From Bipolaris cookei (lineage: Eukaryota > Ascomycota > Dothideomycetes > Pleosporales > Pleosporaceae), in the NCBI GenBank assembly GCA_002286855.1, contig NRSV01000078.1, positions 29,021 to 93,020 of the forward strand: 64,000 bases of DNA. The letters run 5' to 3'. The notes below the pieces were generated by a model. That model did not search any database. It saw only the letters and a list, made by a program, of their open reading frames with translations, and was not told the DNA's origin. How positions within the stretch are numbered: position 1 is the stretch's first letter; each line of letters opens with the position of its first letter. The position numbers and the translations under genes were made by a program. This document shows positions 32,179 to 44,385 of this stretch, piece after piece.

Positions 32179-32946
32179 ATGAAGAGCGGCCCGACCCGCA
32201 GCGCACATGCGCGTGACGACAAAGAGTTCCGCTACGACCTTAGTCATGCCATATACGGCAGTTTCCCATCATGCGCATCACACACCACGCCGCCTCAGCG
32301 ATCGCGTGCCCCATCCCCACATTTCGCCTCAAAAGCATCCAGCGAGCCGAAATCCAGCACACTTGTCGATTCCACTCTCAGCGGACAGAAAGAAATCCAA
32401 AGTCCCAACGACAGCGACGGCGACATCGACAACGACATCAATAGCAACAGCCCGATCCAGCCCTGGCTTTCCCATCAACCCAATCTATCCAGTTATGCAG
32501 ACGACATGGACAACATGCACCAAAGCGTTTGTCTGAACCTCACCCCGCCCTGCGAAACCACCACATCTGAGTCGGAGTTGTGGATCCTACCCGAACTTGA
32601 CGACTGCAATGCCAATCCATCAGCGTTGTCGATTTCTTCCTCGTCTGCCTCTTCTTCGTCCTCTTCCTCCTCGACCACGGCATCACCCCGACCATCGACC
32701 CCCTTACTGGCTAACGGAGAAAAACAAATTTCCCTCTTCCTCTCGCACGCCACAAAAGCCAAATCCCACTTGGAGCACCTGCGCACCAGACTGATCCAAG
32801 GCGATTACGACGGCTGGGACTTGTTCGTCGCGAGATATAGCTCCGAGAGCAAGGACAGACCAAGGAACAAACACTATCACGGTGAGGAGCGGGTCGACGA
32901 GGAGTTTGACCTTGTCGTCTTGTCGACTGTCCGGGCGAGTTGCTGA
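32179..32946 (+). CDS. Hypothetical Ser-rich protein
   Basis: The single-exon frame encodes 255 residues from the ATG at 32179. The N-terminal 150 residues are Ser/Pro/Asp-rich. Residues about 148-175 are almost pure Ser, Thr and Ala. The C-terminal 75 residues look folded: QISLFLSHATKAKSHLEHLRTRLIQGDYDGWDLFVARYSSESK, then an acidic end. No membrane segment or signal peptide is visible and I do not recognise the family. The ordered C-terminus and the long frame argue for a real gene. Confidence 0.7.
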   Translation: MKSGPTRSAHARDDKEFRYDLSHAIYGSFPSCASHTTPPQRSRAPSPHFASKASSEPKSSTLVDSTLSGQKEIQSPNDSDGDIDNDINSNSPIQPWLSHQPNLSSYADDMDNMHQSVCLNLTPPCETTTSESELWILPELDDCNANPSALSISSSSASSSSSSSSTTASPRPSTPLLANGEKQISLFLSHATKAKSHLEHLRTRLIQGDYDGWDLFVARYSSESKDRPRNKHYHGEERVDEEFDLVVLSTVRASC

Positions 32947-33564
32947 TTTTCGGTGTTTTGTCTTCTTTCCTGTAATGACGAGATATGCCCTTTTTCTTTT
33001 CTTCTTTTATGTTTCAGTGTTTCAATCTTTTCTTCTAATGATAATGACGATACTCATTGGCTTTGGCGTACAGTATTTCGAACTGGTAATGAACGATACC
33101 CCGCTTTCCTCTTTTATCTCACTCTTTTTTCTGATGGAGCAAGTACATGCAAAAGTATAGTGGAATGAGCTAAGAGGAAAAGGTTTCTTACATCAAAAAA
33201 AACCTTAATTGCATCTATCCTTGCAAACGCTAGGTCACTCTCCTTGTTCTGATAGTTCACTTGTTAGATGTATAAGTATATTCGGCCGTGTACCCCACCA
33301 CACCCTCAGGACCCTGAGAATTACTATTAAAAAAAGGAAGGATAGAAAAAAAAGAATATTACCATCTATACAGCAGACCTACAAGGTTAGAATTACAAGA
33401 GCGCGAGTAAGAACAAGTAAGAGAGGGGAAAAAAAGAAGAAAAGAAGCATTTTCCTTTCCAATCTACCCATCTAGCTCTTGAAACCAAAGAAAGAAAGAA
33501 AGATTTATAAGAAGAAGGTGTGGGCACACTCGACTCGATGCCAATCAACCAGTCAATACAACAA
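32947..33564. other. Convergent intergenic region, no gene seen
   Basis: This is the 3' flank between the Ser-rich hypothetical gene and SAC1. It contains A-rich and T-rich tracts and no gene. Confidence 0.5.
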
Positions 33565-35753
33565 CTACTCGATCCTCTTCTTTCCCTCTTCCAATCCCAA
33601 TAACCTCGCATCGCTCTTACCCCTCTCGTGCTTTGTGTCCACCAGCGGTCCCACCATGCTGCTCTGCGACACTTTGGCCAGCGTGTCCTGGATTGCCTCG
33701 ATTTGCGGGGGTTGGCGGTTGAGTTTGGGCCAGTTGACCTGAATTGTACATTAGGATCTGGGCTTGAACAAACAAACAAGTAAAAAAAAGTGGAAATAGT
33801 TGGTGACAAACTTACATAAAGAGTACCATTGGCCCAGATAAAGTTGAAACACGCCGCAGTCGTAACAAGCGACAGCAGCAGCAAAAGACGAATCGGCCAA
33901 ACAGCCGCATCAGGCGCGCGCCGGGTAAAAGTGCTGACAAGGATTAAAAATATGCTTGCGGCAAGAATGTACGGTATCGACTGGATGAACAAGGGCCGAC
34001 GGTCGGCAAACAGGAGCTGTCCGCCTATTCCCGAGTCACTGGGAAGATAGTTGCCTAGGAACAAGTCAAAAGCATCCTGGCGAGGACCGTCGCTGAAATT
34101 GTTCAGACAGTACCGCGTAATCGAGTTGTTAAGATCCTGCAGCGCACCCTGCTTGGTGCGCACGCCCAGGCGCGTAAAATCCGTCTTGAGGGCACCAGTG
34201 CCAGAATAGGATTTGGACACGACATCTGCATTGTCAGCCCAGATGTTGCGGAAAAGGTGCTCGAACGCTGCGTCTTCCTCTGCGCTCTCGCCCTCGCGCA
34301 TTAGGCCCAAGTCAATAAGCATGCGCGAGAGGACAAAGCGACCCAGCATGCTCTGCACCACGTTTGTGCGGTCCAGACAGTCCATGCAATTTGTTCGCAC
34401 CACGGCCGTCTGGTGGCGGCGGACCTCGATACCACCCGCATCACCGGGCATGTCGACGCCGCAAAAATAGCCATGCTTAACAATGTGTGGCTCCAGCTGG
34501 TTCAGCAGCAGCTTGGCCCGGTCCCATCGCAGGCCCTTTGTTTCGTTGTGAAAATCAAAGTAGACGTAGTGCAGGCGGTCGTATACCGTTTGGGCCCGCG
34601 CCGGATCGATAATGTGGAACTTTTCAGGGGTAATGCGATCCCCCTCGACGTTTTCAGCAGGGGACGTGTGCAGCATCTGGACCATTTGCTCGTATGCCTC
34701 CTTGACGCGCTGCTCGCGGCCCTTTTGGTTGACCAGGTTGACCATCCAGTTGTCGCCGTAGAGGCGGATCTGCTCAGCAAAGTGCTTCTTTGCCGCTGGT
34801 AGCGCGCTCTCAACGCCGCGAACCTGCAGCTTGGGTGTATACTTGAGCGTGTTAATCTCAGCCCAGTAGACGGGGACACTTCCTCTTGTCTGTACATAAG
34901 CCAGAACTTGTGTCTCCTTGCCAGCATTGCCACTCGCTGTTCCGTTCTGGGTTGAGCCGAAGCCGCCAGGCCCACCCGAGGCATTATCGTTGAGAATGAT
35001 GATTTGTTCCGTCTCGTTGAAGTTGGACACGTTACCGTTCTCGTCAATGCCGCGCGAAAAGTACCTTGTTCCGGCCTTGAGGCGGGACCTGCGGGTGATG
35101 AGAATGAAGGTGAGGGGAGTGCCCTTGATGGACGTCCTCTTAATCTCCAGCATGCCATACATGACGGGAAGGATGTAGGGGTCTGCGCCGGGCTGGTGGC
35201 CGGTCGAGTGTCTTCCATATCCGCCACTCAGGCCGCCGCGAAAGTCAATGAGATCGCTGGAGACGAAACGATTCCAGTAGAAGCGGTCGTCGGCGCGCTT
35301 CCAGAGGGGCGTCGAGGGGTCGAGGTGGGCCTGGCGCTGGAAGGTGTTTGTGATGTCGAACGAGTAGGAAAAGTACAGCGGGGATGTCTTGAGGAGCGTC
35401 TTGAGCAGGTTGAGATAGTTGTCCTCATCGACATCGTGCAGAGGCTTCTCACGCAAGGACAGAAACTCGGTGGAGACAATGCGGTAGACCATGTGGCCTT
35501 TTATACGACCAACGGGCTCTGCCTTTGTGATGACAATGATGTACTTGTCGAGGCGCAGCTTGATCATGCCCAGGATACCGGCGATGCTCGAGACACGTTT
35601 GGAACCCAGCAACTTGCCATCGTGCAGGCGCATGTCGCCGGAGGGGCGGTCGACGACAAGCGTGGGCGCTGAGGGCGACGAGGGGGATGAGAAGGCATAG
35701 TGCGAGGGCGACGAGTGCACGTTGATGTCGCGGTAGGGGAGAGCGACGCTCAT
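33565..35753 (-). CDS. SAC1: Phosphoinositide phosphatase SAC1
   Basis: Two exons (33816-35753 and 33565-33738, 77-bp intron) encode 703 residues. The SAC domain fills about 45-540 and holds the CX5R catalytic loop CMDCLDRTN with Cys456 and Arg462. Two transmembrane helices near the C-terminus (about 600-618 and 625-643) anchor the enzyme in ER/Golgi membranes. After the splice the tail begins YVNWPKLNRQPPQIEAIQDTL, as in yeast Sac1. It dephosphorylates phosphatidylinositol 4-phosphate and related lipids. A Gly/Asn-rich insert (about 258-280) is longer than in yeast. The start codon lies 494 bp from the divergently transcribed Rab5 gene. Confidence 0.95.
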
Positions 35754-36247
35754 GGTGGGCGATTAGTGGAGGGTGAGGAGGGGGGAGCTCCGGCTCTGAG
35801 TCGACAAGGGGGTGCGGGTGGTCCCGTCGTGGGCGTGTGGTGGTGAGGCAGAATTACTATGGCTTGGTGCTTGGTGTTTGGCGCTACCTGGGGTGTAGTG
35901 TAGTCGTAGAGCATACGTTGTAAGTAGGAATTACTCTCTCGCGCAGGCCGTACGGGGCCCAGCGTTTCGTCATGGCGGCCACTGCGGCGCCAGGGTCTCC
36001 GACTCGTGCGCTAAGGCCAAGCACCTGGCACCTGGCACCCAGACGGAACCACCACGACTTCGTCACAGCAGCAACCACTCCCACCACCACACCCACATCC
36101 TCGTCTGCCTCCCTCTCTGCACGCTCCTCTTAGACACGCCCATCTGGCCCTCGCGAATCTGCCCCGCCCTCTTCCCGTCTCCGCCCGTCGTCTACACAAC
36201 CACCACCACGACCACCGCCGCCTGATAGTGCCGCGTCACTCGCCAAC
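35754..36247. promoter_or_regulatory. Divergent intergenic region, SAC1 / Rab5
   Basis: Both start codons face outward from this 494-bp interval, so it must hold both promoters. The Rab5 side contains CCACCACC-type runs before the ATG. No specific factor site is claimed. Confidence 0.5.
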
Positions 36248-37128
36248 ATGTCGGCAGGCAGGATGCAGCAGGGCCAACGACCTGGAGGCTCCAGATTCGC
36301 ACAGTTCAAGCTCGTGCTGTTAGGTAGGCGTGCATGTGTGCCGTGTGCTGTGCCCGGACTGACAAGTGTGCAGGTGAATCGGCTGTCGGAAAGGTGCGCT
36401 AGCCTATCTCTCTACCATGAGTGCCATGGGGACATGTACCAGAGCTAACCCGTCACAGTCGTCTCTAGTATTGCGCTTTGTCAAAGTAAGCATGCACAAC
36501 AAGAAGCCCACTTGCACTCGCCGCTGACTATTGCAGGATCAATTCGACGATTACCGGGAGTCGACCATCGGCGCCGCCTTCCTCACCCAGACCATCGCCC
36601 TCGATGAAAATACAACGGTCAAGTTTGAGATTTGGGATACCGCCGGCCAGGAGCGGTACAAGTCCCTTGCCCCCATGTACTACCGAAACGCAAACTGCGC
36701 CGTAGTCGTCTACGACATCACACAAGCTGTAGGCATCTCTACGCTTTCGTCATGCACTAGGTACTGATACGCGCCAGGCATCCCTGGACAAGGCAAAGGC
36801 CTGGGTCAAGGAACTGCAGCGCCAAGCAAACGAAAACATCATCATCGCCCTTGCCGGAAACAAGCTCGACTTGGTGACCGAGTCGCCTGACAAGCGCGCC
36901 ATCTCGACGGCCGATGCCGAACAATATGCCCGCGAAGCCGGTCTGCTCTTCTTTGAGACGTCTGCCAAGACGAGCGAGAACGTAAAGGAACTCTTCACAG
37001 CCATTGCCAAGAAGCTGCCCATTGACCAGGCCGGCCCACGAAACCTGAGGCCAGGCCAGCAACGACCGGGCGTTAACCTGAGGCCAGAGGCCAACCAAAC
37101 ACAGGGCCCTGCCGGCTGCAACTGCTAG
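36248..37128 (+). CDS. Rab5-family GTPase (Vps21/Ypt5)
   Basis: Five exons (36248-36323, 36374-36393, 36459-36485, 36537-36728, 36778-37128) give 221 residues. Exons two and three are only 20 and 27 nt. The assembled protein has the P-loop GESAVGKS (26-33), the Rab5-type switch I TIGAAFLTQT, WDTAGQERY, the NKLDL guanine-specificity motif, TSAK and a C-terminal CNC for double geranylgeranylation. Rab5 proteins direct early endosome fusion and vacuolar sorting by recruiting PI3-kinase and tethers. The P-loop is split by introns between its first Gly and Glu and after Lys32. The neighbour SAC1 also controls membrane identity, though a functional link is inference. Confidence 0.95.
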
Positions 37129-38551
37129 ACGGCTATGTAGGGCTGGCTATGGGAGTGTAGGCCTTGTATGGCGTGCATGGACTAGTGTGACCTGAAGTGG
37201 TTGCACACGTCTACTAGAACAACTACATATGAGCTCGCTGTTGTGTTTCTTGTCGCGTCACCGTCTTCATTGTGGGACATGTCGGGCTTCTGGAGTAGGA
37301 TCTGTTTTGATTGCAAGTTGACATGTGTTTTTAAGAGCAAATATTGGGGCTACCTGATTCTTTAATTAATGATTTCAAAATATCCCGCCCTCGACATTCG
37401 ACACGTGTGTAGCAGACGATGGAAAGCAGTGCGCTGCTAGCGCGTAGTGACAATTCATGAGGAGACGATGTGCTAGTCAAGACTATAAGAGGTGGTGGGG
37501 GTCGACATTACTTGCATGACTGTAGAAAGCTTATCCACACGGAAACGAGGTAAGCACTAAACACATCTAGGGAGGCATCTTAACCCAACCTGAACCACAA
37601 CCTCGATGATTATCCAATTCGGATATATCTAAGATGGAACACACATGTGTATGTAGGCGAGATAAGACGATGGTGATGGCGGGGTGAAGCGCCATCCATG
37701 GCACGTGCTTCTCGTAACGAATCCACTTGGCCCAGACAGGCAGTTGAACCATGTAATTCATCCATACATAAGTAACCCAGCAGTCCAAATCTCCCGGTAC
37801 TCGGTTTGCTGATGTGCCTAGTCTTCTCCCTCTATTGGGGGCACAAGACTTGAAACTAATAGCCAGTCCGACCGAGCCCATTGAGATTGAATCCAACACG
37901 CCCACTATTACAGCCATGTCGCGTGTCTGCAAGAAAAAAAAGGCCCCAAAGCTCGTCAGTGGCAATTTGGCTGCACACGAGCGGGAAGCCATCGCCAAGG
38001 ACCCATTCACCTTCCAAGAGCAAATTAAGCACCCCAAGAGCAGCCCAAGCTCCGCAATCTAGTGGCTTGTTGTGCTTGTTTATCAGCAAAGCCTCGGGCT
38101 ATGGCTTCCCAGCTTCCTTTTGCAGCACTAGCGCCTCAATGCCCACAACTAAACGGCTGCAGGCACATCAACCTCTTTCGTACTTTCAACCACTTCGTCA
38201 TGTCAACTTCATCCATGTGGCAGCGAATCCCAATCCTCCATTGACCAGACCTGCCCTCTTCGTCATAGTGCGGCTGCAATACCCCGTACTTGCGCGAGCA
38301 GGGCCCGGTCTATTTGCCTCTACACGACAAGAACGTAGCCAATGTCCGTCACCACAGCACGCGATCGGCATGCACCGAACATTCACCCTAGTTACCCTAC
38401 CGTTTCGACGTAACCTCCAGCGACCACCATGATGCCGCTCTAGTCATTTCTTGACGAGGCTTAAATAGCCCGCAAGTCCCCTCATGTCTCTAGATGCGCG
38501 CGTGTGCTGCTTCTTTGTCCTCGACACGTCCCTCCACCAGTCTTGCCCAAA
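37129..38551. other. Intergenic region, possible small ORF only
   Basis: About 1.4 kb holds no convincing gene. A plus-strand frame at 37814-38062 (82 codons; inner ATG at 37916) has a Lys-rich segment, CKKKKAPKLVSG, but no recognisable domain, so I do not call it a gene. Confidence 0.45.
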
Positions 38552-40452
38552 ATGCAGATCTTTGCCTCTGTTCTCTTGACTGCTGCCGCCGCCCGGGAGG
38601 CCTTTGCCTCTCCCGTCCAGGCTCGGTCCCCTTATCTTGTCAAGGAAACACACCCTTCGCCCCGAGGATGGACCAGGCTTGATCGTGCACACGGTGGAAA
38701 GACGATTCAACTGCAAATTGGTCTTAAGCAAGGCCGATTTGACGAGCTTGATCGCCATCTTCAAGAGGGTATGTTTGTCATGACCTATCATTTAGAAACC
38801 CAACCCATTCAATGAGCTCACATGTCACAGTCTCTGACCCTGACCATGACCGTTATGGCCACCACCTCAGCGCCGATGAAGTGAATAAGCTCGTTGCACC
38901 TAGCTCGGAAACCCATGACTTGGTTCACGAATGGCTTCGCGAGAACGGCATCAGCACTGAAAACCTGGCCTACAGCTCCGCCAAGGACTGGATCATCGTT
39001 CATCTACCCATTGAGATGGTCGAAAGCTTGCTTGATACCGAGTACCACACCTACAAGCACAAGGATGGCTCCCTTGTCGCACGTACCACCTCGTGGTCTC
39101 TCCCGCGTCACTTGCACGATCACATTGATACCGTTCAGCCGACTACCTCTTTCTTCCGTGGTGCGGCTAACGAGGCGACCTATATCAACGAGGTTGCTGA
39201 AGTGCCTGCGAGCTACAAAACACCCTCAGACGCTTCCATCTCTGCTGTCTGTAACGTGACCTCTGTCACACCAGAGTGCTTCCAAACTCTTTACAAAACC
39301 AAGTGGTATGAGACCAAGGCCAGCAGCAAGAACAGTGTTAGCTTTACCAACTACCTTGGCGAGATTCCTATCCGTCCAGACACCAAGCTGTTCCTGGAAA
39401 AATACCAACCCGCAGCTGTTTCACAAGCCTACGATTTCAAGGCAATCACTATTGACAACGGCCCTGCCCAAGATGGTCCCTTGACAGCCAACCAGTCCAC
39501 CGCTGGCATCAGCATGGAAGCCAACCTAGACGTGCAAGCTATTTCTGGAATAAGCTACAAGACGCCCATCACCTCATTCTCAACGGGCGGCTCGCCTCCT
39601 TTCAATCCAGACATTAACACGCCAACAAACACCAACGAACCCTACCTTGTCTGGGTCAACTGGCTCCTGAACCAACGCTCCATTCCCCGCATCATTTCCA
39701 CTTCTTATGGTGATGATGAGCAAACCATCCCCCGCTCCTACGCCGAGCGTGTATGCCGCCAATTCGCCCAAGTCGGTGCACGAGGAACAACTCTCTTTTT
39801 CTCCTCAGGTGACCACGGCGTCGGCAGCACAAACAAATGCTACACCAACGATGGCAAGAACAAGTACCAATTCTTGCCTTCATTCCCCGCTTCCTGCCCA
39901 TATGTCACTGCCGTTGGAGCAACCATGAACTTTGAGCCAGAGGAGAGCGCATACCGCCCTTCGCGCAACACATCTGCCGGTTTCCGTGACCTCTACTCTA
40001 GTGGCAGCGGCTTCAGCAACTACTTTGCCCGCCCCTCGTACCAAGATGGTGTTGTGCCCAAGTACGTCAAGAGCCTCGGCGACAAATACGAGGGCCTATA
40101 CAACAAGACTGGTCGTGGATACCCAGATCTCTCTGCCCAGGGTCTCTACTTTGCCTACTTCTGGAACGGCACCGAGGGCACCATTTCCGGTACTTCAGCT
40201 TCTTGCCCCTTGACTTCTGGTATCTTTTCGCTCGTCAACGATGCCCTGCTCGCCTCTGGCAAGCCCGCGCTTGGCTTCTTGAACCCCTGGCTGTACAAGA
40301 AGGGACACAAGGGCCTTACCGACGTCAAGAAGGGATTCAGCTACGGATGTAACGTTCAGGGTTTTCCCGTTACTGAGGGCTGGGATCCTGTCACGGGATT
40401 CGGTACGCCTGATTTCCCCAAGCTGCTCAAGCTTGCTGGTGCAGACAAGTAA
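38552..40452 (+). CDS. Secreted serine-carboxyl peptidase S53 (sedolisin / tripeptidyl-peptidase)
   Basis: Two exons (38552-38768 and 38831-40452, 62-bp intron) encode 612 residues. Residues 1-19 are a signal peptide (MQIFASVLLTAAAAREAFA). A pro-kumamolisin activation domain (about 32-180) is followed by the catalytic domain. The Glu-Asp-Ser triad is Glu302 and Asp306 in SMEANLDVQ plus Ser528 in ISGTSASCP. The oxyanion Asp is in SSGDHGVGS. The C-terminal DPVTGFGTPDF motif belongs to the calcium site. These enzymes work at acid pH outside the cell, releasing tripeptides or cutting proteins for nutrition. Several NXT/S sequons suit a secreted glycoprotein. The exact tripeptidyl versus endopeptidase activity cannot be told from sequence. 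Confidence 0.95.
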
Positions 40453-40807
40453 TGTAATTCTTCTTTTAATGAGGCGGGGAACCCTTTAGACATGGAAAGA
40501 AGAAGTGTCTATATGTATATATGAGTATATTCATCATGACTAGCTTATGCTATGTATGTAATCAATAAATGAAATCAATCATGACATGTTTTTCCAAATC
40601 GTGTTCTGTATCATGATCTATTGTTCCAAATGCAACAAATGCAGTTCACTTCGTCATTGGGTTAATATATCAGCCATTTTTCAACTCGCACCACCTTAAA
40701 CCCCCAGCTTTTTCATAAGGCATATTCGTTGAGCGTTTGATCGTGACAGAGGGACATGTTCTCGACAATTTTAGTCCAAGGCGTGGGTAAGCAAACCATG
40801 AACATGG
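40453..40807. other. Convergent intergenic region, no gene seen
   Basis: This is AT-rich shared 3' flank of the protease and the Ca2+ exchanger genes. Confidence 0.5.
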
Positions 40808-42458
40808 CTACTGTATCCCATTCGAAGTAGCAACGTCAGGGTTGGGATAGTACCACGCTGCCACAGCTACAATGACGTAGACAATCTGTTTAAGCATTGA
40901 GAGATTAGCAAAATGATAGCTTGAACACAGTAGCAAACAAAAAATAGAACACTTACAATCAACATGGCGCCCTCAAGGTAATTCGACTCGCCGTCACGGA
41001 GGAAGTTTCCAACCACAACAATGGACAAGACGAGCAAGACAATCATGAATATTTCAAAGTTGAGATCCATATCCTTGCCCATGAACCAGCCTACAATGAC
41101 AACAAGCGGGGCATTGAAAAGAGCCGTTTGGATCGAGGGTCCGATGCAGTGGAAGAGAGCGAAGTTCTATTTGCAGTCAGCACACAATGCATCTCAGAAC
41201 TGGAGATTAAAAAAAAATACAACATACAATCTGTCCATCCCACGCCTCATCAATGGCAGTAAGATGTTCTGCTGCCTTTTCAACCAGTGGAAGCAAAATC
41301 AGACCAAGGAACTGATCGGGAACACCAGACTCGACAACGTCTTCGATGCGCTCGACGAGGAAGACGGCGAGCAGCGTGACAATGGCTAGGGAAAAGGTAA
41401 TAGCGATGAGACATTCCGTCATTGTGAATTTGGGCTTGGCAACATCTTCATGGTGGTCCAGGTCCCGGTGCTCGTCGGCTTCTAGTACTTCATCGAAGAT
41501 GGAGTGCTGCGAGCGGGCGTTATAGAAGATGAAGCTTGCACACGTTAGCACCAGACATTTACCGCGGCTTGGCAACTTACATGAAGAAAGCGACGATGAG
41601 GAGAATCGACGTCACCTGACTGATCTTGAGGACGTTGTGTTGCAAGATCTTCTCAGTAAATTCATGATGCTTTGATGCTTTTTCTACAGCTGAGCCCTTG
41701 AGCGCAGAGTAGTAGGCGCTGGGGATGAGGAGACCAAAACCGGCGACTAGCAACAGGCCGCTTCCGACCTCGCTAATGGCAGCGTGGAACTTTTGGCTCG
41801 CCTGTCTCAAACCTCCGACAAAGAAACAGCTATTTTGTACAATATCAGCATAATGTTTTATATCTTGGGGGGGGTTGGGGGATACTCACAGTCCAAGGCA
41901 GAGCAGCAAGTTGGTAAGAATGGAGCCCAGAATGGCAGCCTGAATAACAGGAATAAGGTTCCCATGCTCCGACGACCCATGCTCCGAGTTATGTTTCGCA
42001 ATAAGAATGATAAACAGGATGATTTCAACAATGGACCCAAACGCCGTTTCGATCAGGATACCAGACACCTTGGGCATCTTCCGTGCAAATTCCTGACCCG
42101 CAAAACCAAGAAGATTGGCCGCGGGCACCATGGCAATGTAGCTGGTTGCGAAAACGGCAAGTGGAAGGCCCGGGGCCGCAAAGTGGAGGACAATGGCGAC
42201 AACGACAAAGGGCCAGAGCAAGTTGGTGTACTTTGCAGCATTGCTGCCAGACCGCCATGCGACGTTGATGAAATGAGACAAATGGAAGCCCCGGCGTCCA
42301 CTCTCACCATCCGGATGGATGTGTTCGGGGATAATGCCGTGCACGGCTCCTAGCAGAGGCACCGATTCAGACTGCCTGCCATTGTTGCTACGGTGGTGAT
42401 CGTACAGCACGCGCGACACGTTGTGCGAGTTATCATGCCCATGGTGGTTGGAAGGCAT
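40808..42458 (-). CDS. CAX-family Ca2+/H+ exchanger (vacuolar VCX1-like)
   Basis: Five exons (41890-42458, 41581-41829, 41228-41534, 40957-41166, 40808-40885) encode 470 residues. The start is the ATG at 42458. About eleven hydrophobic helices form two CaCA repeats. The first has GILIETAFGSIVEIILFIILI and the second AAEHLTAIDEAWDGQINFALFHCIGPSIQTALFNAPLVVIVGW. The acidic loop between the halves (DEVLEADEHRDLDHHED) is typical of the family. The N-terminal His-rich segment precedes the first helix. Such exchangers load Ca2+ into the vacuole using the proton gradient. The first repeat reads GSIVE where many CAX proteins read GNAVE, so this may be a divergent fungal subgroup with changed selectivity. 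Confidence 0.92.
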
Positions 42459-44385
42459 GATGCCGGATTGCAAAAGTGAAATGAAACTTCAGCAGAAAAA
42501 TAAAAGACTCTCAAGAGATACCAGCAAACGCGTACAATTGAGGTTGAAGCAGTGGTGTGGAGAGATGGAGATGGAGACGGGAGCTTAGGAGCTGCACGTC
42601 TGTGTTGGCGGGGATAGCCGCCACGACTCGCGACTTTTTTGCCCAGCCCGCCGTGGCTGAGAGGCTGGGCACAGACGGAAAACAAGGCGACACCGCTATT
42701 CTTGAAACAGTATTATCATATTCAGTGGACCAGCATAAGTACCAGGTGGAGCTATTGGATATCTTTTACGTTTGAGGTATTAAATTGGGTTTGAGGCCCG
42801 GCAATATCTGCAGCTCCGACTTGCCAGCGCTTTTGCAACCTGGTGGAACAACTACCGGGATAAGTGTGGCTTCAATGACGACTCTTCCATTCCCATCATC
42901 ACTATACTTTATTCGATCAGTCTGGTAGTAAGCATGCGGACTAGACCCAATACAACGTGGGGAACTATCATAGGATGGTCTTATTCCGGCCTCACGCGTA
43001 AAGCCCCTGCGCAACATCATGTCCTCGGTCGATCACAGCTCCATTCAGATGGCTTGCGTACTTCCGGAAAGCGTAAGAATATGCTGTATCTTTTGCCTTT
43101 AGATTTTCCAATGTGTGTTTGTCACGGAGCAACAGACTGCGGAAGCAAGTAGCAGTCTTGGTTACTGGAGGTTGATTGGATTTCACTAGCTTGATGCGAT
43201 AATTATTTAACTGGAAGTAGTAATGTGCTGCCCTGATGACGTCATTGATCGATCCTCAAGTCTGCGTCTCCGGGTCACAAATTGCGAAAAAAAAGAATGA
43301 GATTGGGAGTGAAAGATGTAATGAGTAAGAGATAACATGAGTGCAACTGAATGACAAAATTACAGATACCGACATGAGATGTTATAAGCATAAGGGAGAA
43401 AAGAATTTCGTCCAGTTGTAGACACAAATGAGGAATGTACCTCTTCTATGAAATAAACTCCTGACCCACCAATTTTACATCGAGTAAAAGGAAAATCTGA
43501 GCTTCAAAATTTCTGTACTCATAGTTGTTCCCTCTGCGACAGTCGTTCAATATAGAGGATGTGTGAGGATTTTCGACCTTGGCTTTCCCGGACGCATGTA
43601 TAGGGATACCATGACCTTCTTCGCTGCCATAATCCTTGGATGTGCTGGCTAGGGGTTGTCTTCTATTCTGTTGCTACCGAATTTATATAGGAAAAATATT
43701 CATAGGAGCGGGCCTGTAAAATCAGATGCTGAAAGCGCGATGGTCGAAAGAAATCAACTCAGGTATAGGTCGGTGGAGACGTAATGGCACGAATTCGCTA
43801 TGAGACTACTATTGCAAAAGCTTGAAATTACGACGAACGGCTTTCACGATGGCCAGATATGAGAAATAAAATGTATTAAATATGACTGGTGGATAAACCG
43901 GGGAAGTAAGCTTATTAGTTAGCGAAAACATTGTTTGCCACTGAGCTGCTCAGAAAATCCTTGGAAACGTTCAATAACTGAGCTTTATTAGGAAGACTAT
44001 ATAGGCGTTAGGCAGCACGTATGAGGGTAGTTGGAATGTCTCGAAGACCGGTGTTAGATACGCGGTTTGTTGTTCAAGATAGATGTATTGCTTAGTATCG
44101 TCAGATCAGCTAGTGTGGCCGTTGCATTAGTGAATCAAGAGGATATAAATACAACGTATGACCAGTAAGATAAAGTGTCGGGACTTTGGAGCAAGTAGCA
44201 AGTGAAAAAGAAGCGGAAACAAACCTTCCCCGTACTTATCCCCGAACATACAACATCCCCACTTATCCCATCTTCGATAAGTCTCATATGCCCAAGTTGT
44301 TCACTTTCATCATGACAGATTCCCTTTACATCTCATACTCTCTTCATGAAACTTACCTGAAATCATTCCGACAACATTAACTTCA
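42459..44385. other. Intergenic region, no gene seen
   Basis: This is a 1.9-kb AT-rich interval between the divergent exchanger and fusion genes. No open frame looks coding and no transposon ends were noticed. Confidence 0.5.

Noticed and set aside
34502..35227. Minus-strand open frame of 241 codons within SAC1
   Set aside because: It is an alternative frame of the SAC1 exon with low-complexity Ser/Thr/Arg composition.
35004..35672. Plus-strand open frame of 222 codons
   Set aside because: It lies antisense within SAC1, whose domain motifs are unmistakable. It has no recognisable domains and reflects GC-rich codon third positions.
37814..38062. 82-codon plus-strand frame with Lys-rich segment
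   Set aside because: It is short, without domains or splice support, in a region with equal-length frames on the other strand.
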